A DNA stretch of 64,000 nucleotides from assembly GCF_015694725.1 (NCBI RefSeq), contig NZ_JADQDQ010000002.1, positions 248,001 through 312,000 on the forward strand, written 5' to 3'. Positions 17,126 to 26,321 of the stretch are shown here, piece after piece. This DNA is from Hymenobacter jeongseonensis. GTDB lineage: Bacteria > Bacteroidota > Bacteroidia > Cytophagales > Hymenobacteraceae. Made by a program: the position numbers and the translations under genes. How positions within the stretch are numbered: position 1 is the first letter of the stretch; each line of letters begins with the position of its first letter. The notes below the pieces were generated by a model. That model saw only the letters and a program-made list of their open reading frames with translations, did not search any database and was not told where the DNA came from.

Positions 17126-19369
17126 TTAGGAATCGGCCCGGCCTCCTACCAACTTGTCCGGGGTGATGGGCAGCTCGCGGATGCGCTTGCCGGTGGCGTG
17201 GTACACGGCATTAGCCACGGCGGCCGCGAAGCCTATCATGCCGATTTCGCCCAGGCCCTTGGCGCCCATGGGGTCCAGCAGCGGGTCGGGGCGGTCGATG
17301 AACTCGACGGTGATGTCGGGCACGTCGGCATTGACGGGAATGTGGTACTCGGCTAGGTCGTGGTTCACAAAGCGGCCGTAGCGGTGGTCGAGGCGGGCGT
17401 CTTCCATCAGGGCCATGCCGATGCCCCAGGTCACGGCGCCGTACACCTGGCTGCGGGCGGTTTTCAGGTTCATGAGCCGGCCCGCATCCACCACCGACAC
17501 CACCCGGCTCACGCGCACCGCACCGCTGAGCGGGTGCACCTGCACTTCCACAAAGCTGGCGCAAAACGACTTGCCCGAGTATTTCTCCATCTCCGGCCCG
17601 CCCTTTGACTCCTTGGTGATTTCCAGCGAAGGCATCTGATGGTGCTGTAGCACCTCGGCGTAACTCACGCGGCTGGCAGCGCGGCCCGCTACCTGAATGC
17701 TGCCGTTTTCCACCACGATATCCGCCGCCTTGGCCCGCGTGAGGGCCGACTTAGGCATTTGCCGGGCCAGCGCCACAAGCTGCTGCTTCAGCGCCGCGCA
17801 AGCATCGTGCACCGCCGAGCCCACCGAGGCCGTGGTGTGTGAGCCCGCCTGAATGGGCGCGGGCGGCAGCGCCGAGTCACCCAGCTCGAAGCGAATATTG
17901 GCGGGGGCCACGCCGCTGGCGTCGGCAGCAATTTGGGTCATGATGGTACCGGTGCCGGGGCCCGTATCGGCGGTGGCGCTTTGCACTAGCAGGGTGCCGT
18001 CGGCGCGGAACTGGGCGCGGGCGGTAGCGCCCTGCCGCTCGGCTTTGTAGATGCCCGAGGCCATGCCCCAGCCCATGAGGTACTCGCCGGCCCGCATGGA
18101 GCGCGGCGCGGGCGTGCGCTTGCTCCACCCGAAAAGGGCCGCGCCGCGCTCATAGCAGGCGCGCAAGTACTTGCTGCTCCAAGGCCTGTCTTTTTCGGGG
18201 TCGGTGTCGGCATAGTTTTTCAGGCGCAGGGCCAGCGGGTCCAGGTTCAGGGCGTAGGCCAACTCGTCCATCGCCGACTCGAGAGCAAACGAACCGGTGG
18301 TTTCGCCGGGGCCCCGGGTCCAGCAGGGCGTGCTCATATCGAGCGGTACTAGGCGGTAAGTGGTGTTGATGTTGGGTGTGCGGTAGGCCGTTTTGGTAGG
18401 ATGCACGATGCGCTCGGCAAACTGCTCGTGGCGCGAGGTCATGCCGAAGGCTTCGTGGGTCACTCCCACCAGCGTGCCATCGGGCAGGGCGCCCAGCCCT
18501 ACTTTCTGGATGGATTGCGGCCGGTAGCCCACCATGTTGAACTCCTGGTCGCGCCGGCCCATCACCTTCACCGGGCGGCCCACCACTTTGGCCCCTAAAA
18601 TCGCGGCCATTTCGGGCGGCCAGATGCGCGACGAACCCCCAAACGCCCCGCCCACAAACGGCGAATGAATTCGCACGTTGGCCTCGGGCAGTTGAAACAT
18701 GCGCATCAGGTCCTGCTGGGCCAGTTTGGGGGCCTGGGTTTTGTTGTAAACCGTGAGCCGGTCGCCCTGCCAGAGGGCAATGGCGGCGTGGGTTTCCATG
18801 GGATTGTGCACGTGCACCGGCGTGCGGTACTCCTGCTCCACCCGCACCGGGGCGGTGCGGTAGGCATTGGCCTGGCCGCGGGCGTGGTCTTTTTCCTTGC
18901 CCGGCACTAGGTTGGTACCGATGCTAGCGGCCATATTGGTTTGGTGTGCGGCCCGCTCGTATTCAACCCGCACCAGCGTGGCCGCATGCTGGGCGCGCTC
19001 CAGTGTATCGGCGATGGCCAGGGCCACGGGCTGGTTGCTGAAATGAATCTGGTCGTCGAAGAACACCCGAAACTCCTGCCCTTCTACTCGCGGGTTGTGG
19101 TTGGTTTCGGCATTTTGATAACCGGGCACCTTGGGCGAGTTCAAGTGCGACACAATGGCGAGCACGCCCGCCGCCCGCTCGGCTGCCGCGGTATCCAATC
19201 GCCGGATGCGGCCCCGGGAAATGGCACTGGTCACCAGCACGCCGTGCACGCAGCCTGCTACCGGGTGCTCGGCCGCGTAGCGGGCCTGCCCGGTCACTTT
19301 CAGGCGGCCATCCACGCGGTTGAGGGGCTGGCCGGTGTGGGGCGGGGCGGCGGAGGGTTGGTTTTCCAT
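17126..19369 (-). CDS. Xanthine dehydrogenase-family molybdopterin-binding subunit
   Basis: The large catalytic subunit (747 residues) of a molybdenum hydroxylase, closest in style to aldehyde oxidoreductase PaoC. Motifs seen are GGAFGGSSRIWPPE (cofactor binding), GPGTGTIMTQ, and the C-terminal KGLGEIGMIGFAAAVANAVYHATGKR, whose Glu is the catalytic base. These enzymes hydroxylate aldehydes or N-heterocycles. They normally need a 2Fe-2S subunit and an FAD subunit; neither is adjacent here. The ATG at 19369 was preferred to an in-frame GTG at 19378. It forms an operon with the downstream methyltransferase. Confidence 0.92.
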   Translation of the reverse strand: MENQPSAAPPHTGQPLNRVDGRLKVTGQARYAAEHPVAGCVHGVLVTSAISRGRIRRLDTAAAERAAGVLAIVSHLNSPKVPGYQNAETNHNPRVEGQEFRVFFDDQIHFSNQPVALAIADTLERAQHAATLVRVEYERAAHQTNMAASIGTNLVPGKEKDHARGQANAYRTAPVRVEQEYRTPVHVHNPMETHAAIALWQGDRLTVYNKTQAPKLAQQDLMRMFQLPEANVRIHSPFVGGAFGGSSRIWPPEMAAILGAKVVGRPVKVMGRRDQEFNMVGYRPQSIQKVGLGALPDGTLVGVTHEAFGMTSRHEQFAERIVHPTKTAYRTPNINTTYRLVPLDMSTPCWTRGPGETTGSFALESAMDELAYALNLDPLALRLKNYADTDPEKDRPWSSKYLRACYERGAALFGWSKRTPAPRSMRAGEYLMGWGMASGIYKAERQGATARAQFRADGTLLVQSATADTGPGTGTIMTQIAADASGVAPANIRFELGDSALPPAPIQAGSHTTASVGSAVHDACAALKQQLVALARQMPKSALTRAKAADIVVENGSIQVAGRAASRVSYAEVLQHHQMPSLEITKESKGGPEMEKYSGKSFCASFVEVQVHPLSGAVRVSRVVSVVDAGRLMNLKTARSQVYGAVTWGIGMALMEDARLDHRYGRFVNHDLAEYHIPVNADVPDITVEFIDRPDPLLDPMGAKGLGEIGMIGFAAAVANAVYHATGKRIRELPITPDKLVGGRADS

Positions 19370-19558
19370 GGTAGGCACAGGTAGAGACGTTAAGTCTTTA
19401 CGGGCCAGGCAAGGAGGCGTTTCAGTTACTTCTCAGCAGCTTTCAAACTGGCTCGGGTTTATCGCCGCTTGAGTATTGACCCGCTTGGGCAAAGGCCGCC
19501 CGCTGTTAAACCAAAGCCGATTGTTACAGCAACAATGCGTGGATAACACGCCGCTAGT

Positions 19559-20146
19559 TCAGCTATTAAGTTTCCGCCTATTTGCCGAAATCAGAAACGC
19601 AATTTTTGCCCCGACATAAAATACTGCCGGCCGGATAACCCGATACAATACCATAAATATTATCCCCAATAGCATCCCGATAATAATCGGAAGCACGCCA
19701 CCGAATGTGAATGTCATACCAAGCACAAATCCAAGCAGGCATTCGGGACGATGAATTGGAAATAGAAAGGCAAATACAAATAGCCCTAACATCAAATTAC
19801 CCGCAATGTCGTTTTGACCGCTGGTAAATAGCACTGAAATTAAAATACCGAATAATAGGGCCCCCAGAAATCCATACAGTTCCCGGCGCAGGAAATTGGG
19901 CGACTCAGAATGGCTGTCGTTACTGCCGTAAACTCGCTGTTTTATGCGATAAAGCAAAAACCAAGTCAGCAGCGGCACCAACAGACCGCCCCACCAATTA
20001 GAAATGGCTGGCATTTCTTTCTGGGCCAAAAAATGGTGGCTAGGCACTCCTCCGTGATAGTAATCCCATGCTAGCAGTGAGCAGATGCCAATGGTTACAA
20101 TTGCTGTGAAGTAAATACTGTTTCGGGTGAATGCCTTTTCGCTCAT
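19559..20146 (-). CDS. Multi-pass membrane protein of unknown function
   Basis: A 195-residue protein with about five hydrophobic segments (near 10-28, 48-65, 90-110, 118-140, 145-175). No catalytic motif is visible and I do not recognise a family. The gene is clearly more AT-rich than the molybdenum enzyme gene beside it, and its codon use differs, so it may have been acquired. The ATG at 20146 gives MSEKAFTRNS before the first membrane segment. It is divergent from the gene at 20396. Confidence 0.65.
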   Translation of the reverse strand: MSEKAFTRNSIYFTAIVTIGICSLLAWDYYHGGVPSHHFLAQKEMPAISNWWGGLLVPLLTWFLLYRIKQRVYGSNDSHSESPNFLRRELYGFLGALLFGILISVLFTSGQNDIAGNLMLGLFVFAFLFPIHRPECLLGFVLGMTFTFGGVLPIIIGMLLGIIFMVLYRVIRPAVFYVGAKIAFLISANRRKLNS

Positions 20147-20395
20147 AAATATCAGCTCTTCGTAACTCGTAAGTCTTAAGATTCCTCCGCTTTTAGTGAC
20201 CCTAATTGAGACAGGTTACTTAGAGTCCGGCAATATAGACAAATCACGAAATTCTAGATTCATAGTGCGCTTGCATCCATTTCGCATTTGCTCTAATATA
20301 AACTTGTCGTTCTATAGGGGCGTTGCAGATTCTAAGCAAGTGGTCAGTGCGTCAGCGACGCGCGCAAGCGGGAAGCTTCTTACCTTCAAGGCGCC

Positions 20396-21046
20396 ATGAA
20401 TTCAACCTTTATTCTTTTGATTCTCGCCGCTGGTTTAGGAGGCGTTAATAATGCAATGAACACGGCGAACACGCCAGCGCATGCAAATCAGACAGGCCAG
20501 ATTAAAGCAGAAAAGCCCATTTGGATAGATAAGCACAACGGGCGCAGATACCCTTTGCCAAATTCGGTTGGTGGAAAACCCGCTTCATTCTATCTCAATA
20601 ACCCAAAGGTTTCCCCGCTCGCAAAAGCACTTTACAAGTCCCTCTTCAGGCCGTCAGACAACGATTCTACTACGCAGCTCTTAGCTCTTGTCACTACTAA
20701 AAACCAGGAAATACGCCCTTTTTACCGCTGGTGTCTTGATTTCACAATTGCTATCAGTGACGGTGCTTTAGGTGAATACCCGGGAAAGCCTGCTTTGGCT
20801 TACGCGACTACATTTCCGCTGGAATTTTTCGATTATATGGACAAGGACCCTTCGGGGCAACGCTATAAAAGATGGGTAGAAATCATTGCCTACAGCGGAT
20901 TGGATAACTATGATAAAGCACACCCAAAAATTATAGAAACAATTAGTGCTGATATGACAGCAAAATGCCAGTCCTGCAATTCAACTACACGCGCTAGAAT
21001 AAAGAGTTTTGCGAAAAGTGTTGCCGCCGCAGCAATAAGTCAATAA
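20396..21046 (+). CDS. Secreted protein of unknown function
   Basis: A 216-residue protein with a short hydrophobic N-terminus (residues 3-15, FILLILAAGLGG) consistent with a signal peptide. The mature region has no recognisable domain; it contains scattered aromatic residues and, near the C-terminus, a CxxC pair (KCQSC) that could bind metal or form a disulfide. The gene is AT-rich relative to the window, like the divergent gene at 19559-20146 and the lipoprotein at 22931, suggesting a small set of acquired genes. The ATG at 20396 is the first in frame. Confidence 0.6.
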   Translation: MNSTFILLILAAGLGGVNNAMNTANTPAHANQTGQIKAEKPIWIDKHNGRRYPLPNSVGGKPASFYLNNPKVSPLAKALYKSLFRPSDNDSTTQLLALVTTKNQEIRPFYRWCLDFTIAISDGALGEYPGKPALAYATTFPLEFFDYMDKDPSGQRYKRWVEIIAYSGLDNYDKAHPKIIETISADMTAKCQSCNSTTRARIKSFAKSVAAAAISQ

Positions 21047-21100
21047 CAACCCCACCCCCGCCCCGCTCGTCTAACCGGTTCCACCTACCGCCCCGCTTAG

Positions 21101-22912
21101 ATGAGCCTCTGGCAAATTATCCAACGCCTCCTGCCCTTCGTGCGGCCCTATCGGCCGCTCGTCATTGCTACGCTGCTGCTCACGCTGGTGGGCTCGCTAG
21201 CCGCGCAGGTCAACCCCTTCGTGCTGCGTTACACCGTGGACACCGTGCAGGGCCTGCTCGACCGCAACCTGGGCTTGGCCGCTGGCTGGAACATGCTGGC
21301 CTGGGTGAGCGGCATCCTGCTGGGCAAGGAAATCATCAACACCGTCATCACCTTCGGGCAGAAATACTACGGCGAGAAAATCCGCATCAACATCTCCAGC
21401 GTGCTGTCGCAGACGGCCGTGAGCAAGATTCTGAGCTACGAGCTGGGTTTTTTCTCCGACGAGGGCAACCAAACCGGTAAGCTCCAAACCCGCATCGACC
21501 GCGGCGTGGAGAGCCTGATGAAGCTGGTCCAAAACTTCTTTATCGACATTCTGCCGCTGTTTGCCAACGCCATTGTGGCCCTGGTTGTAATGTTCGTGGC
21601 CAATAAATGGGTGGGCATGGTGGCACTGGCCATTCTGCCGGTGTATTTCTGGCTGAGCTTCCGGCAGGCCGACCGCCTGCAGGGCGTGCGCCGCGGCCTG
21701 CAAAAGCTGCGCGAAAGCAAAAACCACGGCATCATCAGCATCATCGACAGCATTGTGGTCATCAAAAGCTTCGTGCGCGAAGAATACGAGGCCGAAAAGC
21801 AGGCCGACACCCAAGCCAAGCTGGTGAATGCCCAGCTGGTGACGCGCAAAACCAACTTCCGCTACGACGGCCTCAAAACTTTCGTCGAGCAGATTGGCGT
21901 GGTCGTTATCATCGTCCTCACCGCCTACCTCGTGCTCGACCGCCAGATTTCCATCGGCGCCATCATGTTCCACATTTTGCTCTTCAACAACGTGTCGGCG
22001 CCCATCCGACAGCTCCACCGCATCTACGACGAGATGAACGAGGCCCTCACCTACTCCGAAGGCTTCTTCGCCATCCTCGACGCCGACTCGGCGTTGGAAG
22101 AAACCGGCCCCATTCAGCCCGGCAACGTGCGCGGCACGTTCGAAATCTGCAACGTCGATTTCACCTACCCCAGCGGCACCCAGGCACTGCACGACGTCTG
22201 CCTCACCATCGAAGAAGGCAAAACCACCGCCCTCGTCGGCCTCAGCGGCGCCGGCAAAAGCACCATCATCAACTTGCTCTGTAAGTTCTACGCCCCCGAC
22301 TCCGGCAAAATGCTCCTCGACGGCCGCCCCCTGGCCGACTACGATACCCAGGCCCTGCGCCAGCGCATCGGCCTAGTCCTCCAGAAAAACCACATTTTCA
22401 AGGGCACCATCGAAGAAAACATCCGCTACGGCGACTTCACCGCCACCCAGGCCGACATCGAAGCCGCCGCCATACAAGCCTATCTCCACGACCAGATTCT
22501 GGACCTGCCCCGCCAGTACCAGTCTGATGCCCAGCAGCTCAGCGGCGGCCAGCAGCAGCGCATCGCCATCGCCCGGCTCTTCCTCAAAAACCCGCCCATC
22601 ATCTTCCTCGACGAGCCCACCGCCAGCCTCGACGCCATCGCCACCGAGCAAATCAAAAACTCGCTTGACGCCATCAAGCAGGGCCGCACGGTGGTCATTA
22701 TCTCCCACAGCCTCGCCCAAATCGTGGATTCGGACTGCATCCACGTCATGAAAAAAGGCCGCCTCGTGGAAAGCGGCACCCACGACGAACTCTACGCCAA
22801 ACACGGCACCTACCGCGAGATTTTCGACGCCTCGGCCCGGAGTTTAAATATTGAGAAGTTGGCCAAGACGATGGCCGATGATGGGGATGAGGTGCTGGAT
22901 ACGGCTTCGTAA
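21101..22912 (+). CDS. ABC transporter, fused permease and ATPase (exporter type)
   Basis: A 603-residue half-transporter that should act as a homodimer in the inner membrane. The N-terminal half has six membrane helices of the type I exporter fold. The C-terminal half has Walker A GLSGAGKST, the signature LSGGQQQRIAIAR, Walker B IIFLDEPTAS and a switch His (IISHS). Substrates of this family include lipids, peptides and drugs; nothing here decides between them. The ATG at 21101 begins MSLWQIIQRLL, a short cytoplasmic lead-in. The lipoprotein gene starts 18 bp after the stop. Confidence 0.95.
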   Translation: MSLWQIIQRLLPFVRPYRPLVIATLLLTLVGSLAAQVNPFVLRYTVDTVQGLLDRNLGLAAGWNMLAWVSGILLGKEIINTVITFGQKYYGEKIRINISSVLSQTAVSKILSYELGFFSDEGNQTGKLQTRIDRGVESLMKLVQNFFIDILPLFANAIVALVVMFVANKWVGMVALAILPVYFWLSFRQADRLQGVRRGLQKLRESKNHGIISIIDSIVVIKSFVREEYEAEKQADTQAKLVNAQLVTRKTNFRYDGLKTFVEQIGVVVIIVLTAYLVLDRQISIGAIMFHILLFNNVSAPIRQLHRIYDEMNEALTYSEGFFAILDADSALEETGPIQPGNVRGTFEICNVDFTYPSGTQALHDVCLTIEEGKTTALVGLSGAGKSTIINLLCKFYAPDSGKMLLDGRPLADYDTQALRQRIGLVLQKNHIFKGTIEENIRYGDFTATQADIEAAAIQAYLHDQILDLPRQYQSDAQQLSGGQQQRIAIARLFLKNPPIIFLDEPTASLDAIATEQIKNSLDAIKQGRTVVIISHSLAQIVDSDCIHVMKKGRLVESGTHDELYAKHGTYREIFDASARSLNIEKLAKTMADDGDEVLDTAS

Positions 22913-22918
22913 GTGCAG

Positions 22919-22926
22919 TACATTTG
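22919..22926 (+). promoter_or_regulatory. TACATTTG box immediately before the lipoprotein gene
   Basis: It matches TAnnTTTG but ends only 4 bp before the ATG at 22931. Transcription from it would give a leaderless mRNA, so it may be either a leaderless promoter or chance. Confidence 0.3.
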
Positions 22927-22930
22927 AGCT

Positions 22931-23683
22931 ATGACTCTACGATATACTAGCAAACTCTTGCTTTGCGTTTTAATTTTTGCTTCTTCCTGCGAGATTAAAT
23001 ATTCCAGCGAGGTTACAAGCACCGACGAAAAGGAGAAGTCAATTGCAGAAATGAGCCAAGAAGCATGTGACTGTTTTAGCAAGCAAAAAGGTGATATTGA
23101 CACTCGACTGACACCTTGCATAAAGAGCATAACTCACTCTCAGACAATAAATCTTCCTGAAGGCTATAGCTTGCAAGATTCAATTGCAGCGGCGAACAAC
23201 ATGAAGTCTAAGATGGATACTCTGCAGTCAAGAGACTTAGATAGAATGTCTGGCATGATGCAGAATTTAGTTGTTTCATGCGATGCCTATGGGGCAGAAT
23301 TTGAAGCACTGTATGATAAATGGTATCCTATCGATAGTTCAACGGCTAACCTGGATTCCATTAAAATACTGGAAAGCAAGTTTCGAGCGACATCAATTTC
23401 AGACACGACCAAAAAAGCGTTGCTTCATAAGTTAATTGCGAAAAATATCGAAGCAAGGAGGTTAGAAGAAGGGTTACGGAAGTGCCAACAAATGAAAAAG
23501 CTATTCAAAGATGAAGGCGGCGCATATTATGCAAGTGCGTTCATATACAACTTACAAAAAAAGTATCCTGAGGCAATTAGTGAATTGAAGCAAGAAATAT
23601 CTATCAGTGGTGATAAGAATCTTGAGCTAATAGTTGCTGTCACGAAAAGAAAAGCCCGGCTAAATAAGACTCCCATTCAATAG
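22931..23683 (+). CDS. Lipoprotein of unknown function
   Basis: A 250-residue protein with a signal peptide ending in the lipobox FASSC (lipidated Cys about residue 20). The mature part is helical and charged, with several cysteines (EACDCF, TPCIKS, VVSCDAYG, RKCQQM) that could form disulfides. The C-terminal part (AFIYNLQKKYPEAISELKQEI) looks like a TPR-type helical pair. The gene is AT-rich relative to the ABC transporter gene upstream. It could be read through from that gene or transcribed from its own box. Confidence 0.65.
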   Translation: MTLRYTSKLLLCVLIFASSCEIKYSSEVTSTDEKEKSIAEMSQEACDCFSKQKGDIDTRLTPCIKSITHSQTINLPEGYSLQDSIAAANNMKSKMDTLQSRDLDRMSGMMQNLVVSCDAYGAEFEALYDKWYPIDSSTANLDSIKILESKFRATSISDTTKKALLHKLIAKNIEARRLEEGLRKCQQMKKLFKDEGGAYYASAFIYNLQKKYPEAISELKQEISISGDKNLELIVAVTKRKARLNKTPIQ

Positions 23684-23735
23684 ACATTGTCATTTCGTCA
23701 TCACGATGTTATTCTGAATTAATTCGACGCATCCT

Positions 23736-24086
23736 ATGACCATCGAAGACCTGCAAGCCATTTGCCAGCGCCTGCCCGGCACCACCAAAGACATCAAATG
23801 GGACGTGCATTTGTGCTTCAATGTGGGCGGCAAAATGTACCTCGTCACCTCGCCCGATGAGCTGCCGCCCACCGCCTCCTTCCGCGTGCCTATGGAAGAC
23901 GTGGAAACGATGGAAAACAGCCCCAGCTTCAGCCGCAACAAGTACATGGGGCGCTACGGTTGGGTGAACATCGACAACATTCACCTGCTGTCGCGGGCGC
24001 AGTGGGAGCAGTACATCGAGTACTCCTACCAAGCCGTGCGGGCCAAGCTACCACTGAAGGTGCGCAAGCAACTTGAGGCTGCGTAA
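23736..24086 (+). CDS. MmcQ/YjbR family protein
   Basis: A 116-residue protein of the MmcQ/YjbR family, which adopts a CyaY-like fold and is sometimes described as DNA-binding. The typical features are the N-terminal EDLQAICQRLPGTTKDIKWD, the central FRVPMEDVETMENSPSF and the C-terminal LLSRAQWEQYIEYSYQAVRAKLP. The physiological role of the family is poorly defined. The ATG at 23736 is the natural start. It sits as a separate small gene between the lipoprotein and the SDR genes. Confidence 0.85.
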   Translation: MTIEDLQAICQRLPGTTKDIKWDVHLCFNVGGKMYLVTSPDELPPTASFRVPMEDVETMENSPSFSRNKYMGRYGWVNIDNIHLLSRAQWEQYIEYSYQAVRAKLPLKVRKQLEAA

Positions 24087-24166
24087 GGGGTTAAGCTAAA
24101 CCATAACCCCGACCAAATTGGAACCGTTAGGAGTTACTCTTTCCAACCTAACCTTTCCACAGTTTA

Positions 24167-24973
24167 ATGGCAACACAACAAACCGCCCTCATCACGGGCG
24201 CCAGCAGCGGCATTGGCCGCGAGCTGGCCAATTGCTTCGCGCAAGACAAGTACAACCTCATTCTGGTAGCCCTCGAGCCGGACCTTTTGGAGCAGGCCGC
24301 GGCCGAAATCCGGCAGCAATACGGCGTGCAGGTGAAGACCATTGTCAAGGACCTGTTCAAGCGCGACGCCCCCTTTGAACTCTACAACGAGGTGAAGGCC
24401 ACGGGCACGCAGATTGACGTGCTGGTAAACGATGCCGGCCAGGGCCAGTACGGCACCTTCGACACCACCGACATCTACCGCGAGCTGGACATCATTCAGC
24501 TCAACATCGGGGCCTACGTGGTGCTCACTAAGCTTTACCTTCAGGAAATGAAAGCCCGCAACGAGGGCAAAATTCTGCTGGTGGGCAGCATTGCGGGCGA
24601 ACTGCCCGGGCCACTTCAAGCCGTCTACCACGGCACCAAGGCCTTCGTAAACTCCTTTGCTGAATCCATTCAAGAAGAGAACAAGGACAGCAAAGTGACC
24701 ATTACCAACCTACTGCCGGGCGTCACCAAAACCGATTTCTTCGAGAAAGCCGACATGACCCGTGCCAAGAATGTGGCCGATGGCCAAGGCGCCGACCCCG
24801 CCGATGTGGCCAAGGACGGCTACAAAGCCCTCATGGCTGGCCAGCACAAGGTCATTTCCGGCCTTATGAACAAAGTGCAAGTAACAGCCAGCAACATCAT
24901 TACCGACGAGCTAGTGGCCGCCAACGTGCACAAGCAAAGTGCGCCCGTTGACGGCAACGAAAGCTCGCGCTAG
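24167..24973 (+). CDS. Short-chain dehydrogenase/reductase
   Basis: A classical NAD(P)-dependent SDR of 268 residues. The nucleotide-binding motif TGASSGIG spans about residues 10-17, and the NAG-type motif appears as VNDAGQG. The catalytic Ser is in LLVGSIAGE and the YxxxK pair is YHGTK. The substrate cannot be inferred; related Bacteroidota proteins act on sugars, ketones or acyl compounds. The C-terminal 15 residues are polar and extend beyond the core. A hairpin terminator follows within 30 bp. Confidence 0.92.
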   Translation: MATQQTALITGASSGIGRELANCFAQDKYNLILVALEPDLLEQAAAEIRQQYGVQVKTIVKDLFKRDAPFELYNEVKATGTQIDVLVNDAGQGQYGTFDTTDIYRELDIIQLNIGAYVVLTKLYLQEMKARNEGKILLVGSIAGELPGPLQAVYHGTKAFVNSFAESIQEENKDSKVTITNLLPGVTKTDFFEKADMTRAKNVADGQGADPADVAKDGYKALMAGQHKVISGLMNKVQVTASNIITDELVAANVHKQSAPVDGNESSR

Positions 24974-24994
24974 CGCCCTTACCCTTTCCATTCA

Positions 24995-25027
24995 AAAGAG
25001 CCCGGCCAGCCATGGTTGGGCTCTTTC
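24995..25027 (+). terminator. Terminator after the SDR gene
   Basis: AAAGAGCCC (24995-25003) pairs with GGGCTCTTT (25018-25026). The loop region is GC-rich and partly paired, and the T-run is short. Confidence 0.6.
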
Positions 25028-25144
25028 ACTTGGGGCCCCGGCTTAAATTATTGCCTTGCGTCGGCAGCACCTTTGCAAGCGCCGTACAAGGGCCTCGGCT
25101 CCTGCCTTATTTCATTTGTCAGTCGCCATTTCGATGGCCCCCCT

Positions 25145-26080
25145 ATGCGTCTTTTCGTCTATTCGCCCCTGAGCGCCCCTGCCCGCGCCTACTTGCAACA
25201 GCACCTTCCGGCCGATATAACAGTCACTTTCAACCACGAATTGTCGAAAGAAGAGTCGGTAGCTGCTTTTCAAACCGCTGAAGTGCTGCTCGGCAACCCG
25301 CCACCCGCTTGGTTTGCCACGGTGCCACCCCAGTTGCAGTTTTGGCAAATTGATTCTTCTGGATTTGAGCGCTACCGCAACGTACAGCTGGACGTGCCCG
25401 TGGCCAACATGGGCGACTTTTTTGCCTGGCCCTGTGCCGAAACCATGGTGGCCGGCCTGCTTGCCCTCTACCGCCACCTGCCCGAGCTAGCCGTGCTGCA
25501 AGCCGAGAAGAAATGGGTGGGCGGCGCGTTTGTGCGCAACCGCGCCCAGCTGCTGCGCGGCCGGCGCGTGGTCATCCTCGGTTCTGGCGCCATCGGCCTG
25601 GCGGTGCGGCAGCAGCTCAGCGGCTTCGAGTGCCAAGTGCAACTCCTGGCTCGCACCGACCCACACGCACAGCTTCACTCCAAAGAAGAGTTAAAAGCCG
25701 CCTTGCCCGAAACCGACATTGTGGTAAACTGCCTCCCCGGCAGCGCCGACGGCTTTTTCTCAGCCGATTTAGTGGCGGCCATGCGGCCCGGCAGCATCTA
25801 CGCCAGTGTGGGCCGGGGCAACACCACCGACGAGCCCGCCCTTATCAAAGCCCTGCAAACCGGTCACTTAGGCGGTGCCGTGCTCGACGTAACCGCCACC
25901 GAGCCCCTCCCCGCCGACAACCCACTCTGGGGACTACCCAACGTGCTGCTCACCCAGCACACCGGCGGCGGCCAGCCTTCCGAAGACGAAGGCAAAGTAG
26001 ACGTGCTGCTACGCAATCTGGCGCTGTTGCGCACCGGCCAGCCGCTAAAGAATCTGGTAGAACTGAGCCGCGGCTACTGA
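25145..26080 (+). CDS. D-2-hydroxyacid dehydrogenase family protein
   Basis: A 311-residue NAD-dependent dehydrogenase. The Rossmann motif VVILGSGAIGLAVRQQL lies near residues 140-155. Downstream are the family's TDIVVNCLPGS, the catalytic Arg segment SVGRGNTTDEPALI, the Asp/Glu region LDVTATEPLP, and the catalytic His in LTQHTGG. The substrate (glyoxylate, hydroxypyruvate, phosphoglycerate or another 2-oxoacid) is not determined; the protein is shorter than SerA and lacks an ACT domain. The ATG at 25145 (MRLFVYSPL) was chosen over an in-frame start at 25016 that lies in non-coding sequence. Confidence 0.9.
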   Translation: MRLFVYSPLSAPARAYLQQHLPADITVTFNHELSKEESVAAFQTAEVLLGNPPPAWFATVPPQLQFWQIDSSGFERYRNVQLDVPVANMGDFFAWPCAETMVAGLLALYRHLPELAVLQAEKKWVGGAFVRNRAQLLRGRRVVILGSGAIGLAVRQQLSGFECQVQLLARTDPHAQLHSKEELKAALPETDIVVNCLPGSADGFFSADLVAAMRPGSIYASVGRGNTTDEPALIKALQTGHLGGAVLDVTATEPLPADNPLWGLPNVLLTQHTGGGQPSEDEGKVDVLLRNLALLRTGQPLKNLVELSRGY

Positions 26081-26131
26081 TACTAGGATGTGATAATAGG
26101 GCAGTTGTTGCGACTACCTAATCAAAAACGC

Positions 26132-26222
26132 CGTCATGCTGAGCGGAGTCGAAGCATCTCTCCCGCTTGGTCAAATTGACTACTTGCGTGGTAAGAATAC
26201 TTCGACTCCGCTTAGCATGACG
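26132..26222. repeat. Intergenic palindromic repeat, copy 1 (CGAAGCAT subfamily)
   Basis: The left arm begins CGTCATGCTGAGCGGAGTCG and the right arm ends CCGCTTAGCATGACG. The arms pair over about 24 bp with one mismatch, around a loop of about 40 nt. It lies between the convergent hydroxyacid dehydrogenase and fabI genes. Confidence 0.85.
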
Positions 26223-26264
26223 GGATTTTGGTTGCCACAATTGACTTCCCCGGAGCTGCAAACG

Positions 26265-26306
26265 CAAAAAAGCCCAGCTAATTAGCCGGGCTTTTCTTTT
26301 CTTTTC
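26265..26306. terminator. Bidirectional terminator between hydroxyacid dehydrogenase and fabI
   Basis: AAAAAAGCCC with inner GCTAATTAGC pairs to GGGCTTTT. A-run and T-run flanks suit termination in both directions. Confidence 0.85.
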
Positions 26307-26321
26307 TATAACAGGCCGCGC

